Part shown: piece by piece, positions 36,112 through 47,620 of the stretch
Layout: each line of letters begins with the position of its first letter
How positions within the stretch are numbered: position 1 is the stretch's first letter
Source of the DNA: Ashinkailepas kermadecensis
Taxonomy: Eukaryota > Arthropoda > Thecostraca > Neolepadidae
Length of the DNA stretch: 64,000 nucleotides
Reading direction: 5' to 3'
Assembly: GCA_034440615.1 (NCBI GenBank)
Contig: JAOTOM010002297.1
Coordinates: 1-64,000, forward strand
Translations under genes and position numbers: made by a program
Notes under the pieces: generated by a model
What the model was told of the DNA's origin: nothing
Database searches by the model: none
The model's input: the letters and a program-made list of their open reading frames with translations, nothing else

Positions 36112-36790
36112 ATGGTCAACGAGTTGGTCAGTCAAGTGGGGTCACCTCCAGAAAAGTTCAACCAGGCGTAACGCTGGATATTTGAATGAAATTTTCAGCG
36201 TTTGCTTATCTTTAGGGACGAAGCAAAACGCACCAGAAGAATTTTGTATTTTTCCGTTTTTGATTACTTACTAGTTTTGCATATTTGCCAATTATGGCTA
36301 AAATCGAAGAATCTAGCCAAAGTAAGCATTTTTATTGGAGCAAGTTGACTTCGAACAACGTTTTTCGGTCCGCTCTACCTATTAGAAAAAGAAAGATTTA
36401 AGAAAATTGAAAACTGAACATTTTGAAATTTCGAAGAATAATTGATTTGTGGGTGGGCAAAATGTTTAGTGCCGTGGTTGATTTCGCCTTCCTTTTCTGA
36501 TACCAAATAATTTTTTCTTCCAATCCCCCAAAATGAACACCCCAGAGCCAAAAACATGATGTAAGCGTGAAAACCTACCTTGTGACGTCACTTTTGGGGA
36601 TAACATTTTGTGGGTGTTGTCTGGCCCTACTCGTCGAGAGCTTTCCGATGACACCTCATTCGTTTTCGTGCGACGCTTAGTTTGGAGATTAGAGGGGGGG
36701 GGGTTGTATCACCCCCCCCCCCCCCCCCCCCCCCACCGAGATGGGGTGTGAGGATATGACCAGAAAGACGGGGAGGGTTAAAATGGCACG
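36112..36790 (+). mobile_element. G-tract non-autonomous element, copy A
   Basis: Shares a long colinear block with 44325-45001: GGTCACCTCCA and AAAGTTCAACCAG, GATATTTGAATGAAA, AAAGTAAGCATTTTTAT, GTCCGCTCTA, GGGCAAAATGTT, CCCAGAGCCAAAA, TTTTGGGGAT, CTCGTCGAGAGCTTTCCGAT and a right end of long G and C runs followed by GGTGTGAGGATATGACC. No coding capacity. The left boundary is uncertain. Confidence 0.7.
36690..36736. other. G-run / C-run hairpin
   Basis: A run of about 10 G, TTGTATCA, then about 23 C. Matches the right end of the G-tract elements; likely prone to slippage and assembly error. Confidence 0.8.
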
Positions 36791-37168
36791 AAGCCAAAGC
36801 CGACGTCACTGTGGACAAGATCGTGGCTTCACGAAGCCGAAACCGGCTCCGCCCCCCATGTCGGACCCGTATTATCAAGCACTCCAGAACATAGTGCTGG
36901 TATTATCTCCCATGCTCTCTCCCTCCCTTCCTCTCGCCACATCCCTATTTCTCTCAGAAATGTTGGCCTTTTGTAGTCGAACACACTGCCTTGTTTCGTG
37001 GACGATGCAAACTTTTTTGCAAAGTAAAACATACGAATACCACCATATTGTAACGGCATTCATGCAGTCATTTCTTGGATAAACGAATGAGACTCAGCTT
37101 CCAAAAGCACGATGTTAGGCTTGAAAATTACGCTTAGGAGAAATAATATTAAATCTTCGAACACTTAT
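36791..37168. other. Unassigned spacer
   Basis: No gene recognised. Confidence 0.4.
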
Positions 37169-38036
37169 CCCGTTTACATGAGCAGGTCAGCCGTAAACGG
37201 AAATTTCCGATCCGGTCGATCCGCAAAAGTTCCGATCGCGCGGCCCGTTTTCAAGAGCAAGGCAGCCACCTGATCTGATTTTTGGGATTTGGCGGCTGAC
37301 ACGATGTGGTGAAAGTGCCGAATATTTGGCGCATTTTTGCGCTCCTGGCGCACCTGCTACGAGCAACGGCGCACACATGCACAAGTTATCATCAGTGATC
37401 CACGTAGTTAGAGGTTGTTGGGCGGGGATAGAGAATCAACTTATCCATGATTTCGAAGGATTCACGTAGCCGATGACACGTTGTCGATGACAACATGTCA
37501 TGCCCTTTGTTCTTCGTGAGTCCAATGGTGCATTGTTTCCAGACTACACCGACTGTGCGATAATTAAAGAAGCAGGCTAAACCAGGTTCACTACGCAGCC
37601 CAAGATATAAATCAGCAAAACAAACGCTTTCACACATCCTCAAGTTAGAACACTCCGCCAAACCGCAAAACTCACGGCTGGGGCACGCACTAATAACGTG
37701 AAGTTTCAGCACCGCTTTGAGCTGATACCTGTATGATTTTGCTGTTTCATAACTAGATTCGCAATTATAATTTAAAACGACGTTTATTTTTCATAATTAC
37801 CATAAATGTACTCACACCTTAGCAGAGAATAGCTTCAAGAAGTGTCATGACCCATGCAGCCGTACCGTTAATTGTTCATGGTTGGCGATAATCCCAAAAT
37901 TCCACCTACCGAATCGTAAATTTGGGTTGAGATTTTCGCATGTTTTGCCATGCCGAAGCCCGTTTACAAGAGCATTATTTTCGTAAGTTTTCCTAATCGC
38001 ATCGTATTCGGAAGTTTTGCTGCTCATGTAAACGGG
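37169..38036. mobile_element. 868-bp element with 16-bp perfect TIRs
   Basis: CCCGTTTACATGAGCA at 37169-37184 and its exact inverse TGCTCATGTAAACGGG at 38021-38036. Next to each end lies a direct, degenerate repeat of the motif: CCCGTTTTCAAGAGCA near 37245 and CCCGTTTACAAGAGCA near 37961. Flanks are TTAT on the left and TTAA on the right, so a TTAA target duplication with one mutation is plausible. A 106-codon minus-strand frame (37392-37712) is not recognised. Likely a non-autonomous DNA transposon. Confidence 0.75.
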
Positions 38037-38470
38037 TTAAATATGAATGGGATGCTGCGCTCGAAAAGGTTCCTTATATTCCCGTCCTTGGCACCCTTGA
38101 CACCCTTGACCGTTGGCGTCCTTCGACCTTGACACCTATGACCAAGAGATATTTGCATCGGGTCAAATCACTACCATCGTGTCAAAGGCAACAGAGCACT
38201 TGTTGCCACTGTGCGTGTTTGATAAGAACTCTTTACTCAACTTCTCCCTCATGTCATCAGCTTAAAAAAACAATTCGTTCGTATTACATTTAACGTTAAC
38301 AACCGTTACGTATAACGTTCCGCCTTTAATAAATCATATTTATCCGCTCACAAAAGTGACCTGACTCGAATTCATTTTGTCGATCAGAAGTTGTAGCTGA
38401 CACAATGTAAAGCAAAATAAAACAAAAAATCAGTACCAAACTAGATGACGAAGCATTGCAGATGTCCTAT
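38037..38470. other. Unassigned spacer
   Basis: No gene recognised; short direct repeats of GACACCCTTGACC-type sequence at 38085-38135. Confidence 0.4.
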
Positions 38471-38799
38471 CATGTTCACGTCCTGTGTGTCAGGACCCCA
38501 CTATCATATTCACGTCCTGTGTGTCAGGACCCCACTATCATGTTCACGTCCTGTGTGTCAGGACCTCACTATCATGTTCACGTCCTGTGTGTCAGGACCA
38601 CACTATCATGTTCACGTCCTGTGTGTCAGGACCCCACTATCATGTTCACGTCCTGTGTGTCAGGACCCCACTATCATGTTCACGTCCTGTGTGTCAGGAC
38701 CCCACTATCATGTTCACGTCCTGTGTGTCAGGACCCCACTATCATGTTCACGTCCTGTGTGTCAGGACCCCACTATCATGTTCACGTCCTGTGTGTGAG
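38471..38799. repeat. 34-bp minisatellite with a hairpin in each unit
   Basis: About 9.5 copies of TGTTCACGTCCTGTGTGTCA plus GGACCCCACTATCA. Each unit contains GTCCTG-TGTGT-CAGGAC, a 6-bp stem with a 5-nt loop. Units abut with no spacers, so it is not a CRISPR array. Confidence 0.95.
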
Positions 38800-39627
38800 C
38801 ATACCATGGAAGTGGGGAGCTCACAGTTCCTGCGCCCCGGAGCATAGGAACTGCTCATAAGTTGAGGAGGTGGCAGGAGCCGTTTTTAAATCGATTATTT
38901 ATATGTAATGCTCATGGGATAATGTTAAACTCGTCAAACGGTGGGGGGGGGGCTTCTCTTGCCCGCACCACCCGGTTCCTACGCCCATGGGGCGGCCTAT
39001 CTCCTCCCACCGTGGAACATATGAGGAATTTCACAACCTAGTGCAGCAACAGCGATCCAGTGGTACACTGTCGCCATTTTAGGATAACCGTAGGAGAGCT
39101 TGATAAATTGCTGCTCAAAATCATAAACATGGCACAAGTGGCAAACACATTTGCGAGATTCAATCTCGCCAGGCACGCGGCTGGCAGCAACACCAGGGTA
39201 ATTTTGTCATTACCTGCAACGGCATAGCCATGGGCAGTGGCGTCGACTTGCTACTTTTGGCAGGGCCCAGAGCTCGCCCTCCCCAATGCTGATTTGAGCC
39301 CACCAGTGCAGTGCCTCCTTCCACGAGTTTTAACTGGTAGGGAGGGGGGGGCGTGTCCATTGGCTACTGCGGGGGCAGCTGTCCCTATCCAACCACCTCT
39401 GGCGACTCACAGCAATGCTGAAGCAACGTGAGGTGTCCAGGGACTGTGCGGGCCACGGCCGAGAATGCCGGGACCGCTTCCTCTGCAGTTGGCCACATTT
39501 GGGGAGACCGTGGTCAGCCGGGCGCTCAGAGCGTGGTTAGCCATGTGGCCGGACGTGAGGAGAGCTACGTGGTCTGCCGGGCAGGTCCTGCTCGAATGTT
39601 GTGGCGAAAAATGTCAGTGTGCCAGGG
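38800..39627. other. Unassigned spacer
   Basis: No gene recognised; a G9 run near 38942. Confidence 0.4.
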
Positions 39628-39870
39628 TTAAAATAATGGTTTTTCGTTCGGTGTGAGATGTTGAAGCGAGCACAGTAGGATGTCAAAATTTCCAATGGAA
39701 TTGGTGTCATTTAAAATGCTTTTGATGTCTTTCAGACTCAAATTTGAGCCAATGGTGTAGGTACTTATGACTATACCTTTATCATTTGTTTTGGGATCCA
39801 TAATTTGAGAAGAGCTATATTCGGGATAGGGAGAATAATAACTGTGCCATAAACTGCTGTTGTATGCCAT
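39628..39870 (-). repeat. Dispersed repeat with protein-like minus strand, copy 2
   Basis: Minus-strand open frame of 80 codons containing LSLKDIKSILNDTNSIGNFD and LQHLTPNEK, the second of which recurs in decayed form at 35538-35695. A neighbouring shifted frame (39771-40007) may belong to the same decayed ORF. Family not recognised. Confidence 0.45.
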
Positions 39871-40367
39871 ATCACATTATAGGTAGTCCCTTTACCTGAA
39901 ATTGCATTGCGAAATGTTCGCGTAACACCATTCCCTGTCAAGAGCATGCACATGTTACGTATAAACAATATACTGTTTGAAAGGAGACACAAAGACTTCA
40001 TAAGCATGCATCAAGGAGCAGGATGTCAATACATCTTGGAGAAGGATGTCGATTGAGTGTTCAGAAAATGGTATATTCCACCCTACTTCACGAATAATTT
40101 AGCACTGCAGAGTGCAGATCCCCTTCTGAGCGGATTTTTTTTCGCCGGGATTGCATCTAGTTCAGCTCAGCGCACCGACGCCCGCTGAACAGATGCTTCA
40201 CTGAGTAGAGAAGTAAGACGTTCATGTACTCTAAATCAGTTCAAAATATTATTTCAAAATAAAACGTTTCTGACTCCAGGATCTCGATACGGTTTTCATA
40301 TTTCCGGTAAATTTCGTCACAGCTTGGAGACGATTATCACAATCACTATGACCCTCACTATGACCGG
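39871..40367. other. Unassigned spacer
   Basis: No gene recognised apart from the possible extension of the repeat at 39628-39870. Confidence 0.35.
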
Positions 40368-40472
40368 GGACGAGTAGTCTGGGGTAAGTTGGTCGTCTCA
40401 CAATCGAAAGATTGTGGATTCGAGTCTCACCTGTCGCTACTCTTCGCCCGCGACCAATCAGCGTGAGATATT
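40368..40472 (+). mobile_element. tRNA-like SINE, copy 2
   Basis: Head GGACGAGTAGTCTGGGGTAA, an anticodon-arm-like hairpin CAATCGAAAGATTG, B box GGATTCGAGTCTC, then CTGTCGCTACTCTTCGCCCG and CGACCAATCAGCGTGAG. Homologous to the minus-strand copy at 34925-35031; downstream sequences diverge. Confidence 0.7.
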
Positions 40473-40577
40473 GGCGACGCTACATGACTCAACGGTCGAC
40501 GTGTCGTAAAACCAATAACCATCACCACTATGATCCTCACTCTGAACTTCAGCTCTAATTGGGCAGGTTCCACTCAA

Positions 40578-40665
40578 GTCTCAAGTGCCTTTCCTCCCCC
40601 ATTGATCTCTCCAGCTCCTTCAAGTCTCAAGTGTCTTTCCTCCCCCATTGATCTCTCCAGCTCCT
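40578..40665. repeat. 46-bp tandem duplication
   Basis: GTCTCAAGTG-CTTTCCTCCC and the following 26 bp occur twice, starting at 40578 and 40624, with one substitution seen. Confidence 0.93.
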
Positions 40666-40905
40666 GTCATTGTTTTGTGCACAATGAAAAATCAAAGTGG
40701 ACTGCATTATGGACATTTAAAACAAAAGATATTCAACATTTTTCCCTCTCTAATGGATCTCTTACGATGCCAGTCAAGGAGCGTAACCCTTACCCTCTTG
40801 TATGGGATGGTCACGGCGATACCCCATGTCCTCTCCCTGCCTCTTTCGCCCGAGGCGTTCGCACAGCAGCACCAGATCGGACGCGCGGCTGCGGCGCTCG
40901 AGTCT

Positions 40906-40989
40906 GTCCATCTGGTCACCCAGTGGCTGGCTCGTCCATCTGGTCACCAAGTGGCTGGCTCGTCCATCTGTTCACCAAGTGGCTGGCTC
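40906..40989. repeat. 28-bp minisatellite, 3 copies
   Basis: GTCCATCTGGTCACCAAGTG plus GCTGGCTC at 40906, 40934 and 40962. Confidence 0.94.
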
Positions 40990-41301
40990 GTCCTAACGGT
41001 GGCACGCCTGCAGTTTACCTTGCAAATCATCGATAATCGATGTACTTATCCTGAACGAACGCTTCCGACTCCAGGATCTCGATTTTCATATGCCGATAGT
41101 TTCCGGTAATTGTGTCCCACAGCCTTGAGACAGCACCCCCAATGGACGCCTCGATCATCTCTTTGATTTGTAGCAGATCAGGATGTATATATTCATGTTG
41201 CTTGGGGACATCACGCGCTTCGTCTGGGACTCCATTGCCTTGTTCATTTCTCTTACCGATGTCTGTCCCTTCTTCCCTGAACGCGGTGCCGATTGCGGTC
41301 G
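40990..41301. other. Unassigned spacer
   Basis: Overlapping frames on both strands (41027-41344) are not recognised as protein. Confidence 0.35.
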
Positions 41302-41422
41302 CGATTTTACGTGATCGACCAGACGATTTTAAGTGATCGACCAAACGATTTTGTGTGCTCGAGGAGACGATTTTACGTGATCGACCAGTCGATTTTACGC
41401 GATTGACCAGACGATTTTCCGG
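41302..41422. repeat. 22-bp minisatellite
   Basis: About 5.5 copies of CGATTTTACGTGATCGACCA plus GA. Confidence 0.93.
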
Positions 41423-42430
41423 AATTCATGTTTTCGACGAGACGATTTGAACTTCACGAGAAAATGCTACGCTTTCGACGAGACGCGCCAGTGGAGGCTA
41501 CGCAATGCTTTTAGATTGGAAGTGAACTTGATCGTGGACCGGATTAAGGAAAAAAACAGACGTAATCACGGGAAAACCGGATAGTGCTTAAGCTGCTTAA
41601 AAGTTTCTAATTTAGCTCCATTCCGAGAAAGCCTAGCTGGATGAGAACAAATGCACGTATGTGCAACGTCTCATTCCGATTAGCAATATCAGAACAGCTA
41701 ATCAGCACCATTTTGCTGAGAAAAGCAGGTCTCCAAGCTAGGTAAGCCACAATTTTGCATTTGCCAGACGAGACACAAAACAGAACATGAAAGGTAATGC
41801 TAATCCTATTATAGCTGCAATGGGCTTCAGCGAAATGATCTCAGTAGCGGCTTCTGCTGCTGAAGCTGGGCTGAGTCGGTTATTATTATGGACAGGTCGG
41901 ATTACATTATAAAAATTCGTGATGAAGTGCCGCTCTGGCCAACATCTACATGGAAACTGGAAGAAAACATTTTCAACCACATCGTCAGTAACGACCCAGA
42001 ATGGATGCCGTACGTGGATAGCGTAGCTGCCTTTCGACCAAAAGATACCGATCTGGATCAGGATCTTCTGCTGAGTGGGCTGAAAAGTGTAGAACAATGC
42101 ATACAATTTACTTTAGAGCGAGAGAAAGACCACATTGCCGTTTCTAGATGTACTGATCGAAAGGGACTGATGAAGTAGTCAGATTTTCGGTAGATAGAAC
42201 AAACTACGAACACAAATGATATGATCTATTTTTATCGGGTCACAGCATGGGAACAGAACAGGGGTAGGCGTTTTCCTACATGCACACCACAATTTTTTCA
42301 TCGTGCTACTTGCATGCCGATTTTGAATACGTCGACCGGTTTAGAAGGTTACAGTTACAACCAATGACGTCTTGCCGACACTTGGAAACAAAGCCAGGCA
42401 CGTGCACCATGAGGCAATCCGTCAAATAAA
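41423..42430. other. Unassigned; holds a 96-codon frame of unknown status
   Basis: A plus-strand frame at 41888-42178 starts MDRSDYIIKIRDEVPLWP and ends in TAG; composition is protein-like (acidic, no low complexity) but I recognise no family and a minus-strand frame overlaps it. Could be a decayed exon or chance. Confidence 0.25.
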
Positions 42431-43045
42431 TATACCGTACTTTGCTGGATGGACAGCACATTGGAGCACCACGTGCCGCACCACGTGACATGCCAAATGG
42501 GGCTGTGACCGGACATACACACAGGGGTGTGACCAGGTAGGCATACAGCACATTGGAGCACCACGTGCCCACCACGTGACATGCCATGAATGCGTCAGAC
42601 CGGTTAAAAAAGAAGGCATGACAGCACATTGGAGCACCACGGATAGGCATGCCAAATGGCTCAGAGCGGTGTGACCGACATACCACAGGTAGGCAAGCCG
42701 CCAAATAAATATACCGTACTTTGCTGGATGGACAGCACATTGGAGCACCACGTGCCGCACCACGTGACATGCCAAATGGCTCAGAGCGGTGTGACCGGAC
42801 ATACCACAGAGTGTAGGGCAGGCCGCCAGGAAGGCATGACAGCACATTGGAGCACCACGTGCCGCACCACGTGACATGCCAAATGGCTCAGAGCGGTGTG
42901 ACCGGACATACCACAGAGTGTAGAGGAGGCCGCCAGGAAGGCATGACAGCACATTGGAGCACCACGTGCCGCACCACGTGACATGCCAAATGGCTCAGAG
43001 CGGTGTGACCGGACATACCACAGAGTGTAGGGGAGGCCGCCAGAA
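42431..43045. repeat. 107-bp tandem repeat with CACGTG pairs
   Basis: About 5.5 copies; unit starts GACAGCACATTGGAGCACCA and contains CACGTGCCGCACCACGTGAC, then a CTCAGAGCGGTGTGACCGG block and a CCACAGAGTGTAG block. Early units are shortened. A side motif AAATAAATATACCGTACTTT appears at 42425 and 42704, marking a higher-order repeat. Confidence 0.93.
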
Positions 43046-44324
43046 ACGGACAGAACGTGCATTTGAAACTCACTACGGCAGTCTAAAAACACCCCGGACG
43101 ACGTTCTTTAAACCGTGGACACGCACCAAATTCCACACCAAGAAAGGTAAAAACACTGCTGGACGAAGGCCGTGGACCTTGCCGAGGATCTAACATAGGC
43201 ATTACAAAATATTTGGCGTTTCTATTTCCAATAGAACTCCATCTTAGCAAGACAATGTGGGTTCGGGATATCTAAATATCTTCATTACTTTCACTGCATC
43301 AGCCTGGTAATACTATCAGCAACCTCTGGGTTAACAAAATAATCTACCCTATCTATATGGAGGACTCTCCGAGCCCTCCATTGATGGCAACAATCGGGAG
43401 AGTTGGCTCATTGGTTGCGAGAGGCGCAAAAGTCCCTCCCCATTCCATCTATTGACTAGCATTTCACATTCTACATCAGTATCACGGTCAGCGTTGAAAA
43501 ATAGCTTCTTCCTGGATTTTTTGCATCCAGAACACTACTCTCTCCAGAAAATTACCCACTCATTTCTTTCACTTTTAGGTTGAATGGTGTTGTTTTTGGC
43601 AATTAATTTATCTCTGTTAATACTCAGGAATCACTTGAAAGTGCAAGCTGATATTTTGACGTCACAGATTTGGAGAAAATGTCCTCTCCGTATAATATTA
43701 CCCACATATTTTCCTTTCGACATCCAGGATCATGAAGCACACATCCAACCCTGATTATGGAGGCAGCAAGATTGATCAATCTTCAGCGATTTGGGTTGGT
43801 ATCAAAACATGCGCTGCCATCGTGGTCTTGGATCTTGCCACCACAAATCCCACGGACAAGAACACCAGATATCGTGCGATGTACCATGCTCTGACACACA
43901 TTCACTCGAACGTAATACAACCGATAAATAAGTGTCGAAGAGCATCCCACCCCCACCCCCGCTAAACAAAATATTCATGATGCAGACCCAACTTCGAGTA
44001 CCTTCCTTCATCCCATGTCTTTCTAAAACGTGCCACCTTGCATAGTGGTGCGTGTCAACTTCGTCTCACGTATATTGATACTTGGAATTGCTATTGAAAT
44101 CCTCTCGGCCATATTTAATGGTGTTGGTGTGGTGCGCAACATGGCTCCGACATCGTGAAAATTATGCGCGCGGCTCCGGTATCGTTGTGAGCCAGCTCTC
44201 ACAAACATTCGAACCTCAATGTGATATTGTTGACGCTTCAATAACTCCATGTACGAAGTACGGAATTTTAAAGTGTTTCTGCAAGAAACATATCACATGT
44301 ACCATCTCTTCAACCTAGCCCGCT
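43046..44324. other. Unassigned spacer
   Basis: No gene or repeat family recognised in about 1.3 kb. Confidence 0.4.
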
Positions 44325-45001
44325 CCGTCTCGGGGGGGGGGGGTCATTTTACACCCCATGAGGTTTTCCGCGGACAGTGAAAAAACGGCATTTGGTCATC
44401 TACGGTCAATGTTATTCAAGGTCAAGTCAGGTAACCTCCAAAAAAGTTCAACCAGCTTTAACAAATACAGATATTTGAATGAAACTTTTAGCGTTCCCTT
44501 ATCTTTATGGATGGAACAAAACACACCAGATAATTTTTTGGTATTTGTTTTTAGTTTTTCATGATATATTTGTTTTCCATAATTGCTCATTAGGGGTAAA
44601 ATCGGAGATTCCGGCAAAAGTAAGCATTTTTATAAGGGCAAGCTGACTTAAAGCAATGTTTCGCCGTCCGCTCTATTCATTATGAAAATAAAAATGCAAG
44701 AAAATTAAACACATTTTTAAAAGAAAAACGTGATTTTTAAGTGGGCAAAATGTTAGTGCCATGATCTATTTCGTCTTTCTTTTATGATACCAATTAAACA
44801 ATATATATATATCCAAAATGAACTGCCCAGAGCCAAAATCGTGTCAGTCGTGATCACATGACAGACCCCTCTAGTGACGTAACTTTTGGGGATGGGATAA
44901 AATGTATGGGTGGTTCCGGGCCATACTCGTCGAGCGCTTTCCGATTACACCGCTTCGTTTGAAAATTATAGGGCGTATACAAGCCCCCCCCCGAGACGAG
45001 G
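44325..45001 (+). mobile_element. G-tract non-autonomous element, copy B
   Basis: Left end CCGTCTCGGGGGGGGG and right end CCCCCCCCGAGACGAGG form inverted ends; the interior is colinear with 36112-36790. No transposase. Target duplication not identified. Confidence 0.72.
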
Positions 45002-45430
45002 TGTGGTTATACGACCGGAAAGACGGGTTATTATCCTTACATACTTGTTTAATGTGTAATGCCCTGGCTTATTGCATAGAGATAGTCTGCACATGCCAAT
45101 TTTTTGCATTCATTGGACACATACAATGGCACTCAGACCCGCTCACACCCACACCCACATGAAAGTTGATGAGTTCAGATTGTATGATTGTAGCTGAGCT
45201 GTGACCTGCTACGCTTACATTGACATTGCACTTGTTTGTCTTCTCTTTTCCCCAATGTGATCACACACCCAAAAACACACGCAAACATGAGCACCAGGTT
45301 GTCATCCATTGCATGCTGTTGTGAACATTTCATCACTATTAATGCGCTGACTGCCATGATTGTCTCCCTCGTCTCCCCATGCCTATTGGGCCGTTTTTTT
45401 TTATAAATCAGAAAATGTGTAGACCATTAA
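45002..45430. other. Unassigned spacer
   Basis: No gene recognised. Confidence 0.4.
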
Positions 45431-47620
45431 ACGTTGCCTTCAACACCATATGACAACACTTGGCGCCGCCGCATTCTCATGAAGGCATTCAGGTATGGAA
45501 TCCGTGGCTCCATGGGACTCTTCCTCCAAAACTTTTTGTCAAGACGAGTTTTCCGTGTATGTATTGGAAACCACCTGTCGGAGAGATATCCGCAGACTGA
45601 GGGGGTACCACAGGGCAGTGTGCTAAGCGTTGCACTGTTTGCCATCATGATTAATGATATATGCGAGTCCCTTCCTCGACAGATTGGCAGGTCACTTTTC
45701 GTGGATGATGTTGCAATTTGGTGCTGCACATCCAGTGCACCATCAATGGCCCGGCAGTTGCAGCTAGCAGTAACTCACTTGGAAAACTGGAGCTCTGAGA
45801 ACGGGTTTTGGTTCTCGGTTAAAAAAAAACGTTGGGATGCAGTTTTGTCGGCGTCGTCGAAGCTGTCCAGACCCAACTGTCGAACTGTATGGGAACCCAT
45901 TCCCTTCCAGCGCGCTGCCCGCTTTTTAGGAGTAATTTTTGACACCCGTCCTACTTACAAGGAACACTTCAAAGCACTTCGGGAGAAGTGCTTTACATCG
46001 CTAAACCTACTGAAGATGGTTGCACGCAGGTCCTACGGAGGAGGCAGAAGAACCATGCTGCTGTTGTATCGTTCCCTCATCCGGGCAAGACTGGACTATG
46101 CATGTTTTGTATATAACAGTGCATGTACAACAAGCAAACGCACACTGGACACTGTACACCACTCGTCCCTCCGCATTGTGACCGGCGCTTTTCGCACTTC
46201 GCCTTCTGTAAGCCTTCTGGCTGAAGCTCATGAACCGCCACTCTCGCTCCGACGTGAAATGCTCGGGATGCGCTACGCTTGCAAGCTGCGTCAATTCCCT
46301 GACCATCCTACATATGCGCACGTTTTCTCTCGTCGCCTAATCTCATCATTCTATCGAGGACGTACTATGCATTCCACCCCCTTTTGCGTTAGGATACGTA
46401 GGATCTTTGAGGACAGTGGAATTCGACTGAAGGGAATCATGCAGTCCAATTTTACGCAGACGCCGCCATGGCAAGTGACCGCTCCGGTAATAGACATGTC
46501 GCTTTCTTCTGTAAGGAAGGAGGATGCTACACCACAAGACCGTCTGTCACGTGCCCTAGAACATATAGCCTCATTCGAGGGATACGTCCCGATATATACA
46601 GACGAATCTAAGACTGACGCTGGTGTGGGCAGTGCATTTGTTTCTGGGTCTCTGTCAAGATCTTTTTCCCTACCACCACAAGCGACGGTCTACACATCCG
46701 AGCTGGTTGCCATCACGAAGGCCCTCAGTTTTATCGAAGTGGGGCGGGAGACCTCGCATGCCATTTTTACCGATTCCTCAGCAGTCTCTGGGCGCTAAAA
46801 CAGTTTAACCCACCTGACTCCATTGTACAAGATGTTTTACCGCGTCTTAAACTGCTGGCTCAAGCTGGAAAGGCTGCTGTCCTCTGTTGGATCCCGAGCC
46901 ATGTCGGCATCGTGGGGAACGAGGCAGTAGATGCTGCTGCGAAGCGAGCAGCCAAAGCCCCATGCCTACGATCTATGCCGCTCCCAGCGAGAGAATATTA
47001 CCGCTCTATCGTGACCTTTGTTTAACAAAAAAAATGGCAGCTTAACTGGGATACGTTGCAGCTCAACAAATTACGAGCAATCAAGCCACGTCTTGGAGAG
47101 TGGCCCTCGTCCTACCGTAGGACGAGGCGAGACGAGGTTGTACTCTGCCGCCTTCGGCTGGGGCACACCCACCCAACACACCAACATCTGCTTTGTGGGG
47201 AGGACAGGCCAAATGTCCTCGATGTCATGCACCGCTGTCAGTGCGTCACGTTCTGATTTCATGCCCCCTGCCTGCCAATGATCGAAGACGTATTTTTGGA
47301 GGAATGCAGTCGATGTCACTCCGCGATCTCCTGGGTGACCAATCGCCCATGGTAACTTCAGGACAACTTTTTCGCTTTATCTCGGATGTCGACTTCACAG
47401 CAATTTACACCCCTCACTGACATGGAACACTAGAAGCTGCCTCACGTAACGCATGACCTGCTCCAAGCTGCCTCACGTAACCTGCTTTTATTGTTAAGGT
47501 TCGTATGTTACTGTTACTGTCGAAACCAATCCTCTCAAGCTGTACATCTAATATTGTTATGGACGCTGTATGACCAACGCAGTCGATGCGCCTCTAAACC
47601 CAAATAACCAACCATTCATT
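45431..47620 (+). pseudogene. I-clade non-LTR retrotransposon, 5'-truncated (RT, RNase H, 3' tail)
   Basis: Starts inside RT motif A (YDNTWRRRIL). Then GVPQGSVLSVALFAIMINDI, catalytic FVDDVAIW, RAARFLGVIFD, LDYACFVYNSAC, LRIVTGAFRTSPSVSLLAEA and HEPPLSLRREMLGMRYACK. RNase H follows: YTDESKTDAGVGSAF, SELVAITKALSFIE, IFTDSS, and after a frameshift near 46775 WALKQFNPPDS and CWIPSHVGIVGNEAVDAAAK. The C-terminus keeps LGEWPSSYRRTRRDEVVLCR. One frame is open for 454 codons (45434-46798). A stop occurs near 47022. RNase H after RT and the EPPLSLRR block indicate the I clade. The 3' end is GGACGCTGTATGACCAACGC, AGTCGATGCGCC, CTAAACCCAAATAACCAACC. ACCATT near both ends may be the target duplication. 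Confidence 0.9.

Noticed and set aside
37392..37712. Transposase ORF inside the element with 16-bp TIRs
   Set aside because: 106 codons without any recognisable transposase motif; the element is better described as non-autonomous.
38471..38799. CRISPR-like array of 34-bp repeats with inner dyad
   Set aside because: The repeats abut with no variable spacers, and the setting is a eukaryotic transposon-rich genome. It is a minisatellite.
40368..40440. Functional tRNA gene
   Set aside because: Arms pair imperfectly, and a related copy shares sequence beyond the tRNA part, so a SINE explains it better.
41888..42178. Small host gene of 96 codons
   Set aside because: No recognisable family, no supporting signals, and an overlapping frame of similar length on the other strand; kept only as an unassigned region.
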